From Niabella sp. (lineage in GTDB: Bacteria; Bacteroidota; Bacteroidia; Chitinophagales; Chitinophagaceae): a DNA stretch of 32,597 nt. Shown here piece after piece: positions 9,872-17,291 of this stretch (positions are counted from its first letter, which is position 1; each line of letters starts with the position of its first letter). Location of the stretch: NCBI GenBank assembly GCA_017744795.1, contig JAGIAQ010000042.1:1-32597 (forward strand), in the 5' to 3' direction. Made by a program: the position numbers and the translations under genes. A model generated the notes under the pieces. That model was not told the origin of the DNA and ran no database searches. It was given only the letters and a program-made list of their open reading frames with translations.

Positions 9872-9973
9872 GAATGCCACGAATTCACGAATGCGCGCCA
9901 AAGGCGCGAAGAATTTGTGTTTATTTTCCTTGCAGGTAGGACAATAGATTATGCATTCGTGTATTTGTGGCAG
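9872..9973. repeat. Inverted pair (copies B and C) of dispersed repeat ATTCGTGnATTTGTGGC
   Basis: Copy B (9872-9894, minus) reads GCATTCGTGAATTCGTGGC. Copy C (9951-9973, plus) reads ATGCATTCGTG then TATTTGTGGCAGC. Together they form a stem of about 20 bp with mismatches around a loop of about 56 nt, which itself holds a 6-bp GC hairpin at 9894-9908. Confidence 0.55.
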
Positions 9974-10039
9974 CTTTTAGATTTATGCGTTCACTCCTGG
10001 GGTAAAAATGCTTTAAGATATTCTTAAGGCCGGATGCTT

Positions 10040-10047
10040 TATTTTTG
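10040..10047 (+). promoter_or_regulatory. Putative -7 promoter box (TATTTTTG) for the subtilase gene
   Basis: TATTTTTG is an exact match to TAnnTTTG, 35 bp before the ATG at 10083. It sits in the loop of a perfect 6-bp inverted repeat GGATGC/GCATCC (10032-10052). Confidence 0.6.
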
Positions 10048-10082
10048 CATCCTTTTATATTTTATATTAAATACGGTGATAC

Positions 10083-11753
10083 ATGAATCAATTAATGAAA
10101 AAGACCGGATTGGCTGCCACTGCCGCTTTGATCGCCCTGGCGGGTTGGACACAATCCTCCAGCACGGTTCCCGAAGGATGGCACCTGAAAGATCTTAAAG
10201 CGGATGGTTATTATGGGATCAGTTTGGATAAAGCCTATGAATTTTTGAAATCAAAAAACAGGAAAAGTATCCCCGTTACAGTAGGGATTGTAGACTCCGG
10301 GATCGACACTACCCATGAAGACCTGAAATCCGTATTATGGGTGAACCCCGGCGAAATTCCGGGAAACGGGATCGACGACGATCATGACGGTCATATTGAT
10401 GATGTGCATGGCTGGAATTTTTTAGGAAGCCGGGATGGTAAACAGAATGTAACAAAAGATTCCTACGAAGCAGCCCGGGTATACTGGGGATTAAAAAACA
10501 AATACGAAAATAAAGCCGCATCACAGGTACCTGCCGCCGAAAAAGAACAGTACGACATGTGGGTACGTGCCAAGGCCGAAGTGTTCAAAGAGGATGGCTC
10601 ACAGGATGACCTGATCTTAAAATCAATGGACCTGCTGCGGAAGGGAGATGGAACGATTCGTTTCGATTTGAAAAAAGAAGTATACAGCGGCAAAGACCTC
10701 ACCAATTACAATCCCTCAACGCCCAATGCCGGGCAGATGAAGGGTTTTATGCTAAGCGTATGCCAGGCAAATGATAACAATGACATTACCAACAAGGAGT
10801 TGTTCGACCAGATGGATAATGATGTACAAAAAATAAATAACCGCAAGCAGCCCCCGAAGGATTACCGCGACCCCGTGGTACAGGACAATTATAACGACAT
10901 TAACGATAAAAACTACGGCAATAACAACCTTACGGTAGATGATAATGCACCGCTGCATGGCACCCATGTGGCGGGGATCATTGGTGCGGCGCGCAACAAC
11001 GGCGTGGGCATGGATGGCATTGCGGATAACGTTCGTATCATGAGCGTACGTGCGGTTCCCGATGGCGATGAGCACGATAAGGATATTGCCGAAGGCATCC
11101 GTTTCGCAGTGGATCACGGGGCCCGTGTTATTAATATGAGTTTTGGCAAAGCCTATTCTCCAGAAAAAAAATGGGTAGACGATGCTGTTAAGTATGCCGT
11201 TAGCAAGGGCGTGTTGATGGTCCATGCAGCCGGTAACGACAACCAGAACAATGATTCTACCTATAATTTCCCGTCAGCTTATTACCTGGACAAAACGCGT
11301 CCGGCCACCTGGATCACCGTTGGAGCCAGCGGCCCTAATGAGCAAAGCGGCATTGCAGCCAGCTTTTCAAATTATGGTAAAAAAGAGGTAGATGTTTTTG
11401 CGCCCGGCGTGCGCATCTACTCTACGCTGCCCCTGGGCAACCGCTATGGCAATGAGCAGGGCACCAGCATGGCCTCACCGGTAGTGGCGGGCATTGCTGC
11501 TTTAATTATGAGTTATTACCCCGATCTTTCCGCCGTTCAGGTAAAAGAGATCATCGAAAAATCTGTGGTAAAGCCCGCGGTGCTGGTAACCAATCCGGGC
11601 ACGGGCGCCAAGGTGCATTTATCCGATCTGTGCGTTACCGGCGGTATTGTAAATGCCTACGAAGCGGTAAAGCTGGCAGAAACGTATAAAGCAAAGGGTG
11701 GCGCGTCAAAAGCAGCTGCTCCTGTCAAAAAACAAGCCTCAAAAAAGCATTAA
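10083..11753 (+). CDS. Exported subtilisin-like serine protease (S8 family)
   Basis: A 556-residue protein with an N-terminal signal peptide (to about residue 23, before SSSTVPEGW). The catalytic triad is complete: D71 in VGIVDSGID, H292 in LHGTHVAG, S462 in GTSMASPVVAG. The oxyanion Asn is N385 in AAGND. About 220 residues separate Asp and His, far more than the 30-40 in classical subtilisins. This insert starts with NGIDDDHDGHIDDVHGWNF, an acidic possible calcium-binding loop seen in a subset of Bacteroidota S8 proteases. No pro-domain or sorting domain is visible; the C-terminus is a Lys/Ala-rich tail. It likely acts in the periplasm or outside the cell. Family is firm. Confidence 0.95.
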   Translation: MNQLMKKTGLAATAALIALAGWTQSSSTVPEGWHLKDLKADGYYGISLDKAYEFLKSKNRKSIPVTVGIVDSGIDTTHEDLKSVLWVNPGEIPGNGIDDDHDGHIDDVHGWNFLGSRDGKQNVTKDSYEAARVYWGLKNKYENKAASQVPAAEKEQYDMWVRAKAEVFKEDGSQDDLILKSMDLLRKGDGTIRFDLKKEVYSGKDLTNYNPSTPNAGQMKGFMLSVCQANDNNDITNKELFDQMDNDVQKINNRKQPPKDYRDPVVQDNYNDINDKNYGNNNLTVDDNAPLHGTHVAGIIGAARNNGVGMDGIADNVRIMSVRAVPDGDEHDKDIAEGIRFAVDHGARVINMSFGKAYSPEKKWVDDAVKYAVSKGVLMVHAAGNDNQNNDSTYNFPSAYYLDKTRPATWITVGASGPNEQSGIAASFSNYGKKEVDVFAPGVRIYSTLPLGNRYGNEQGTSMASPVVAGIAALIMSYYPDLSAVQVKEIIEKSVVKPAVLVTNPGTGAKVHLSDLCVTGGIVNAYEAVKLAETYKAKGGASKAAAPVKKQASKKH

Positions 11754-11758
11754 TAAAA

Positions 11759-11785
11759 GTAAACCGCGCATTGTTATTGGTTTAC
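11759..11785 (+). terminator. Hairpin after the protease gene
   Basis: GTAAACC (11759-11765) and GGTTTAC (11779-11785) form a perfect 7-bp stem with a 13-nt loop, starting 6 bp after the stop codon. It is followed by AATAAATTTG and not by a true T-run, so termination may be partial. Confidence 0.4.
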
Positions 11786-11787
11786 AA

Positions 11788-11795
11788 TAAATTTG
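11788..11795 (+). promoter_or_regulatory. Putative -7 promoter box (TAAATTTG) for lepB
   Basis: TAAATTTG matches TAnnTTTG exactly, 23 bp before the ATG at 11818 and immediately after the protease hairpin. Confidence 0.5.
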
Positions 11796-11817
11796 TTGAT
11801 TAAAATAGTTTGAATAG

Positions 11818-13356
11818 ATGCCACTGCACCATTTACTCGTAGTTTATTTAATTAGTACCCTTTTAGTATTTCTACCTTCCTTTGGATTAGCAAAATTGTT
11901 TAAAATAGCCGGCCGGGAATCCTGGAAAGCCTATATACCCTTTTACAATACCTGGATAATGCAGGAAATCGCCCAGCGGCCGAAGCACTGGGTGTTCTGG
12001 CAATTTATTCCTGTAGTGGGATGGTTTATTACGCCGGGGATCTTTATTGAATTCTCCAAGGTGTTTTGTCGTTTTTCTTTCATGGATCATCTTTGCGCTT
12101 CCCTTTTTGCGCCTTTTTACTTTCCCTGGCTGGCCAACAATAAAGATGCGCGGTTCATCGGCCCGGAGGGCGTAAAAAAACACCAGAAGCCCGCCTGGCG
12201 CGAATGGGTGGACGCTGCCGTTTTTGCCGTAGTGGCCGCAACATTGATCCGCATCTTCATTTTTGAAGCCTACGTGATCCCTTCCAGCTCTATGGAAAAG
12301 ACCCTGTTAATTAATGATTACCTGTTTGTAAGTAAATTCAGTTACGGACCGCGTATTCCCAATACGCCGTTGTCTGTTCCCTTTGTGCATAATTATTTGC
12401 CGGGCAGTACGCTGAAGTCGTACACTACCCTTTTAGAGCTGCCTTATATCCGTTGGTTCGCTTCTCCGGTAAAAAGAAATGATTGTGTGGTATTCAATTT
12501 CCCCGAAGGCGATACGGTGATCAATAAGGACGGCTATCAATCGGCACTGCCTTATTATATGTTTGAGCGTGCCCTGGGAAGAGACCGGGTACTCGCCGAC
12601 CCCGAATATCAGCCCCTGGCGGTGCATCCGGTGGATAAAACGGATAACTATATTAAAAGATGTATCGGCGTTGCGGGCGATTCATTAAAGATCATTGATG
12701 GTATTGTATATATCAATAACCAGCCCGGATTTATTTCGCCCACTTCTTCTACTTTCTATTTCTTTAAAACAAAAAATAACGTTCCGGTTGATGTGGATTT
12801 TTTGAGAGAAGCCAAGATCCGGCTGAATATGGAAAGTGATAATCCTGATTTCTCCATTGTCAATGGCGTGTACAAAATCAACCTGACGCTTCCTGAGCTG
12901 GATATTTTGAAGAAGCTGCCGGTTGTTGATCCCAACAGTATTATCAAAGAATCGTTCCCTGCCAGCTATGTGGAAGGAACGACCTTCCCGTTTGATACCT
13001 TAAATTACAAATGGAACCGCGATAATTTTGGCCCCCTGTGGGTTCCCAAAAAAGGAGCAACAGTAACCCTGTCGCCCCAAAACATAGCCTTATACCGCCG
13101 TGCGATCCAGGTGTATGAAAAAAACACACTCGTGGAAAACCCGAACGGTACTTATGTTATCAACGGCATCCCCACCAACAAATACACGTTTAAAATGGAC
13201 TATTACTGGATGATGGGCGACAACCGGCATAAATCGCAGGACAGTCGCTATTGGGGTTTTGTACCGGAAGATCATATCGTGGGGAAGGCCGCCATGATCT
13301 GGTTCAGCTATGAAAATGGACCCAGGTGGCAGCGCTTGTTCAAAATGATTCATTAA
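11818..13356 (+). CDS. lepB: Signal peptidase I with N-terminal membrane extension
   Basis: The inner-membrane S26 protease cleaves signal peptides from exported proteins. The catalytic Ser is S158 in VIPSSSMEKTL (the PSxSM box) and the general-base Lys is K280 in NYIKRCIGVAGDSL. The terminal box MMGDNRHKSQDSRYWGFVPEDHIVGKA is complete. About 110-120 extra N-terminal residues hold hydrophobic segments (LLVVYLISTLLVFLPSFGLA and WVFWQFIPVVGWFITPGIFI), followed by the usual transmembrane anchor (AVFAVVAATLIRIFIF). A large insertion (about residues 300-430) separates the Lys box from the last box, which is usual in Bacteroidota. It ends in a strong terminator. Identification is firm. Confidence 0.95.
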   Translation: MPLHHLLVVYLISTLLVFLPSFGLAKLFKIAGRESWKAYIPFYNTWIMQEIAQRPKHWVFWQFIPVVGWFITPGIFIEFSKVFCRFSFMDHLCASLFAPFYFPWLANNKDARFIGPEGVKKHQKPAWREWVDAAVFAVVAATLIRIFIFEAYVIPSSSMEKTLLINDYLFVSKFSYGPRIPNTPLSVPFVHNYLPGSTLKSYTTLLELPYIRWFASPVKRNDCVVFNFPEGDTVINKDGYQSALPYYMFERALGRDRVLADPEYQPLAVHPVDKTDNYIKRCIGVAGDSLKIIDGIVYINNQPGFISPTSSTFYFFKTKNNVPVDVDFLREAKIRLNMESDNPDFSIVNGVYKINLTLPELDILKKLPVVDPNSIIKESFPASYVEGTTFPFDTLNYKWNRDNFGPLWVPKKGATVTLSPQNIALYRRAIQVYEKNTLVENPNGTYVINGIPTNKYTFKMDYYWMMGDNRHKSQDSRYWGFVPEDHIVGKAAMIWFSYENGPRWQRLFKMIH

Positions 13357-13391
13357 ATAATTACTTTATAAGAAGCCTTAATGGTTTCCAC

Positions 13392-13430
13392 AAAAAACAG
13401 ACCTCGCTTTATTGCAGGTCTGTTTTTTTT
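13392..13430 (+). terminator. Strong intrinsic terminator after lepB
   Basis: AAAAAACAGACCT (13392-13404) pairs perfectly with AGGTCTGTTTTTT (13416-13428) across an 11-nt loop, and the T-run continues to 13430. It lies 36 bp after the lepB stop. The A/T symmetry would allow termination in both directions. Confidence 0.9.
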
Positions 13431-13437
13431 ATTTTAG

Positions 13438-13445
13438 TATTTTTG
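13438..13445 (+). promoter_or_regulatory. Putative -7 promoter box (TATTTTTG) for the FAD oxidoreductase genes
   Basis: TATTTTTG matches TAnnTTTG exactly and begins 7 bp after the lepB terminator. The predicted leader before the ATG at 13514 is about 60 nt. This argues against the longer frame start at 13412, which lies inside the terminator. Confidence 0.55.
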
Positions 13446-13513
13446 ATATCCCTGCGATTGCTGCAGTTCTAACTTTTCAGCCTTCGGGCTGCCAACACAA
13501 CTCAATCGACATT

Positions 13514-15523
13514 ATGAATCGTTTCAGATTTTATCAGGCCTGCGTTCTGCTCTTTGCTGGATTATTACCGGTACGAGGCATTGCACAAGCCCGGCAAAAA
13601 TATTCCACAGACATCTGCATTTACGGCGCCAGCGCTGCCGGTGTGATCGCTGCCTACACCGCAAAGAAAATGGGCAAAAGCGTTATTTTAATTGAGCCCG
13701 GCACTCGCATTGGCGGGCTTACCACCGGCGGCCTGGGGCAAACAGATATCGGGAATAAATATGCCGTAACCGGCCTGGCGCTCGACTTCTACCGGAAAAT
13801 AGGGGCACATTACGGCCGGCTGGAGCAGTGGACCTTCGAACCAAAAGTGGCAAAACAATTGTTCGAATCCTATCTTACTGCCGCCCATATTTCCGTGTTG
13901 TTCCGCCAGCGTATCATTGCGGTTGCGAAAAAAGGAACGGTGATCAGCAACATCGTAGTGAAGGATGCGGGCGCTCCCGGAGCCGGCTCTTATAAAACAA
14001 TTGCCGCCAAAGAATTTATTGATTGCACTTATGAAGGCGACCTGATGGCCAAAGCAAAAGTAAGTTATACAACCGGCAGGGAAGCCAACAGCCAATACAA
14101 TGAGACCTATAACGGAGTGCAGCTAATGAAAGGGCATCAGTTTGCAGATGGTGTGGATCCTTACAAAGTTCCGGGCGATCCCGCAAGCGGATTGCTTTGG
14201 GGTATCAGCAAAGAAGCGCTTTTACCTAATGGGAGCGGCGACAAAAAAATACAGACCTATAACATAAGAATATGCCTGACAACGGATCCGCAAAACAGCA
14301 TTCCGATAACAAAACCGAAAAATTACAATGCCGCCCATTATGAATTATTTCTGAGATGGATACAAAAATATCCGGCGAAAAGTTTAAATAGCTTTCTTTC
14401 CATCAGTAAGATGCCGAACAATAAAACGGACATTAATAACAACGGTGCTTTTTCAACGGATATGATCGGCATGAACTGGAATTACCCCGAAGCGGATTAT
14501 ATAACAAGGAAGAAAATACAGGCAGCCCATAATGATTATACACAGGGCTTTCTTTATTTCGTTGGATACGACCCCCGCGTACCGGAATACCTTCGCGCCG
14601 AAATGCTGCGTTACGGATACCCCAAAGACGAATACCTGGAAAGTGACCATTGGACGCCGCAGCTCTACATACGGGAAGCCCGCCGGATGATCGGCGCTTA
14701 TGTGATGACGGAGGCAAACTGCACCGGAAAAGAAGTGGTAAACGACGGGGTGGGTCTTGCTGCCTACACCATGGACTCTCATAATTGCGAACGGCTGGTG
14801 GTGAATGGCATGGTTAAAAACGAAGGCAATGTGGAGATCGGAGGTTTTGACCCCTACCCCATCTCCTACCGGTCCCTTATTCCCAAAGCATCCGAATGCA
14901 CCAACCTGCTCGTTCCGGTATGTCTCTCTGCTTCTCATATCGCTTACGGTTCCATACGTATGGAACCGGTATTTATGGTATTGGGACAGTCCGCTGCAGT
15001 TGCCGCAACAATGGCCGTCAACAAAAAGCTCGGCATCCAGGAAGTGCCGGTAGCTGCCTTGCAGCAGGAGCTGAGGACCAACCCTTATGCCGATAAAAGA
15101 ACGGCAGATATCCTGGTAGATAACCGCGACAAAGAGCAGGTGACCATCACCGGTCACTGGCAGGTAATGAAAAGAGGCGGATATGGTCCGGATTTTCTTG
15201 CCGACACTTCAGGAACCGCTTCGGTGCAATTTACGCCTGAAATTAAAGAGGACGGCATCTATGAAATATATACCTATTACCCTAAACTCAACGAAAGCGC
15301 CGCACAAACAAGCTTTACTGTTTTTGATGGAAAGAACCGCACTGAAAAAATCATCAACAAAAACGATGTTGATGTATTGGGCCAAACGACAGGCGAATGG
15401 GTTTCGCTGGGAACCTACCGGTTGACAAAAGGCAAACAGGCTTTTATAGCTGTTTCCGGCAAAAATGCAAAAGGAGTCGTAGCTGCCGATGCGATCCTGT
15501 GTATTAAAAGGCAAAGAAAATAA
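13514..15523 (+). CDS. Exported FAD-dependent oxidoreductase with C-terminal golvesin/xanthan-lyase-like domain
   Basis: A 669-residue protein. The signal peptide is at residues 1-25 (ends near GIAQA). The FAD-binding Rossmann motif follows as DICIYGASAAGVIAA (G38-x-x-x-x-G43), with E61 at the end of beta-2 (ILIEPGTRIGGLTTGG). This is the FAD_oxidored type, common in secreted enzymes of Bacteroidota and Planctomycetes and often listed next to glycan loci. Conserved blocks DCTYEGDLMAKA and YGSIRMEPVFMVLGQSAAVAA follow. Residues 533-669 (ILVDNRDKEQVTITGHW onward) form an extra beta-rich domain resembling golvesin C-terminal / xanthan-lyase carbohydrate-binding modules. The start at 13514 is chosen over 13412, which lies in the terminator. 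Substrate unknown; family call firm, C-terminal domain likely. Confidence 0.9.
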   Translation: MNRFRFYQACVLLFAGLLPVRGIAQARQKYSTDICIYGASAAGVIAAYTAKKMGKSVILIEPGTRIGGLTTGGLGQTDIGNKYAVTGLALDFYRKIGAHYGRLEQWTFEPKVAKQLFESYLTAAHISVLFRQRIIAVAKKGTVISNIVVKDAGAPGAGSYKTIAAKEFIDCTYEGDLMAKAKVSYTTGREANSQYNETYNGVQLMKGHQFADGVDPYKVPGDPASGLLWGISKEALLPNGSGDKKIQTYNIRICLTTDPQNSIPITKPKNYNAAHYELFLRWIQKYPAKSLNSFLSISKMPNNKTDINNNGAFSTDMIGMNWNYPEADYITRKKIQAAHNDYTQGFLYFVGYDPRVPEYLRAEMLRYGYPKDEYLESDHWTPQLYIREARRMIGAYVMTEANCTGKEVVNDGVGLAAYTMDSHNCERLVVNGMVKNEGNVEIGGFDPYPISYRSLIPKASECTNLLVPVCLSASHIAYGSIRMEPVFMVLGQSAAVAATMAVNKKLGIQEVPVAALQQELRTNPYADKRTADILVDNRDKEQVTITGHWQVMKRGGYGPDFLADTSGTASVQFTPEIKEDGIYEIYTYYPKLNESAAQTSFTVFDGKNRTEKIINKNDVDVLGQTTGEWVSLGTYRLTKGKQAFIAVSGKNAKGVVAADAILCIKRQRK

Positions 15524-15543
15524 TCATCCTTTAATTGATTGTT

Positions 15544-17235
15544 ATGCGTAAAAATATATTGTGGTTGGCGACCTTGCTTTTTGCGATCCCCGGATCCGCC
15601 AACAGCGCTAAGCCTTATACTGCAGACGTTGTTATTTACGGAGGTACTGCTGCCGCTGTCATCGCTGCAGTTGAAGTAGCACAGTCCGGCAAAAAAGTAA
15701 TTATAGTGTCGCCCGATAAGCACCTGGGCGGCATGACGTCCTCGGGTCTGGGATTCACCGATACCGGCGACAAATCCGTTATCGGCGGTCTGGCGCGCGA
15801 TTTTTATCATCGCATCTGGGCGTATTACAATCAGCCGCAAACCTGGAAATGGGAAGCAAAAACAGCTTATGGTAATAAAGGCCAGGGCACACTGGCCATC
15901 GATGGTGCGAACCGCACCATGTGGATCTTTGAACCGCATATTGCGGAACAAGTATTTGAAGATTATATCCGGGAATACAAGATACCTGTATACCGGGATG
16001 AATGGCTCAACCGTGAAAGCGGCGTCACTCTTCACGATAAAAAAATAGCATCCATCACCACACTCTCAAAAAAGCAATTCAGCGCCCGCGTTTTTATTGA
16101 TGCCACCTACGAAGGCGACCTGATGGCCGCAGCCGGGATAGCCTATACCGTGGGCCGGGAAGCGAATAGTGTTTATGGAGAGACCTGGAACGGGATTGAA
16201 AAAGGCGTCCGGCAGCACCGGCATAATTTTTTGATCTTATCGCATCCGGTCGATCCCTACAAAACGGCCGGAGATAAGTCCAGTGGACTGTTAGCAGGCA
16301 TCAGCAACCTGCCTCCGGGCAATAATGGCGAAGGGGATCACCGCATCCAGGCCTATTGCTATCGCGTATGTATGTCGTCTAATGCGCAGAACCGGGTGCC
16401 TTTTCCGAAACCAGCGCATTACAATGCCGCAGACTATGAATTGCTGATCCGTATTTTCGATACCGGCTGGGATGAATGGTTCCAGAAATTTGACGCCATC
16501 CCCAACAAAAAAACAGACACCAATAACCACGGACCGTTCAGCGCTGATTATATCGGGGCGAATTACGCGTATCCTGACGCCAGCTATGCAGCGCGCCGCA
16601 GGATTTTAAAGGCGCACGAAACCTATCAAAAAGGATTGTTGTGGTTTGTTGCCAATGATCCGCGCGTACCGGGGCGGGTGCGTTCGCGTATGCAGCAATG
16701 GGGGTTGCCTAAAGATGAATTTAAAGATAATGGCGGCTGGCCCTGGCAGCTGTATATCCGCGAAGCGCGCCGGATGAACGGCATTTATACGATGACCCAA
16801 CAGGATGTGCTGTCCAAAAAAGAAACGCCTCATTCCATCGGCATGGGTTCCTATGCCATGGATGCGCATAATGCACAACGTTATGTTGATGAAGCAGGGC
16901 ATGTGCAAAATGAAGGGGATATCGGTGTGGGCCCGGACAAACCTTACAAAATTGCCTTTGAATCCATTTTGCCCCAAAAAGAGGCCTGTAGTAACTTATT
17001 GGTTCCGGTATGTCTTTCGTCCAGCCATATTGCCTACGGTTCCATACGTATGGAGCCCGTGTTTATGATCCTGGGGCAATCCGCGGCGGTAGCGGCGGAG
17101 CTTGCAATAGATCAGGCGGCAGCGGTTCAGGACCTCTCCTATGGCAACGTTCAGAAAGTACTTGAAACACGCGGTCAGATTTTGAGCCGGCAGTTCCGGA
17201 CTAAAAAGCCTGCTGTTGAGCCAGACCGACAATAA
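15544..17235 (+). CDS. Exported FAD-dependent oxidoreductase, paralogue without the C-terminal domain
   Basis: A 563-residue protein starting 20 bp after the previous gene, so co-transcribed. The signal peptide (MRKNILWLATLLFAIPG) is followed by DVVIYGGTAAAVIAA. The third Gly of the dinucleotide motif is Ala and the beta-2 end carries Ser (IIVSPDKHLGGMTSSGLG) where the neighbour has Glu. A Ser or Cys at this position occurs in a known subfamily, so cofactor binding is not necessarily lost. Blocks DATYEGDLMAAAGIAYTVGREA and YGSIRMEPVFMILGQSAAVAA align with the neighbour, so the two are paralogues, but it ends where the neighbour's extra domain begins. ATG 15544 is chosen over an in-frame TTG at 15535. 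It converges with the sulfatase gene. Confidence 0.9.
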   Translation: MRKNILWLATLLFAIPGSANSAKPYTADVVIYGGTAAAVIAAVEVAQSGKKVIIVSPDKHLGGMTSSGLGFTDTGDKSVIGGLARDFYHRIWAYYNQPQTWKWEAKTAYGNKGQGTLAIDGANRTMWIFEPHIAEQVFEDYIREYKIPVYRDEWLNRESGVTLHDKKIASITTLSKKQFSARVFIDATYEGDLMAAAGIAYTVGREANSVYGETWNGIEKGVRQHRHNFLILSHPVDPYKTAGDKSSGLLAGISNLPPGNNGEGDHRIQAYCYRVCMSSNAQNRVPFPKPAHYNAADYELLIRIFDTGWDEWFQKFDAIPNKKTDTNNHGPFSADYIGANYAYPDASYAARRRILKAHETYQKGLLWFVANDPRVPGRVRSRMQQWGLPKDEFKDNGGWPWQLYIREARRMNGIYTMTQQDVLSKKETPHSIGMGSYAMDAHNAQRYVDEAGHVQNEGDIGVGPDKPYKIAFESILPQKEACSNLLVPVCLSSSHIAYGSIRMEPVFMILGQSAAVAAELAIDQAAAVQDLSYGNVQKVLETRGQILSRQFRTKKPAVEPDRQ

Positions 17236-17291
17236 TCCCGTCTATTTAATCGTTCATCATTATTTGTGCAATACACCCGTGTATGTGCAAA

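Larger units (their letters stand above)
9729..10082. other. Gene-free spacer between ALDH7 and protease genes
   Basis: No credible gene in 354 bp. It contains an inverted pair of the dispersed repeat (9872-9894 and 9951-9973), a perfect GC hairpin CGCGCC-aaa-GGCGCG at 9894-9908 between them, and the protease promoter at 10040. A small open frame from 9839 consists of this repeat material and is not a convincing gene. Confidence 0.6.

Noticed and set aside
9839..10027. 62-codon plus-strand frame between ALDH7 and the protease
   Set aside because: It is composed of the dispersed ATTCGTG repeat and its hairpin.
13412..13513. Longer N-terminus for the first FAD oxidoreductase
   Set aside because: It would start inside the lepB terminator and upstream of the -7 box at 13438, and it precedes a clear signal peptide starting at 13514.
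17271..17284. ATACAC-CC-GTGTAT inverted repeat between convergent genes, considered as a terminator
   Set aside because: The stem is only 5-6 bp with a minimal loop and has no T-run on either side.
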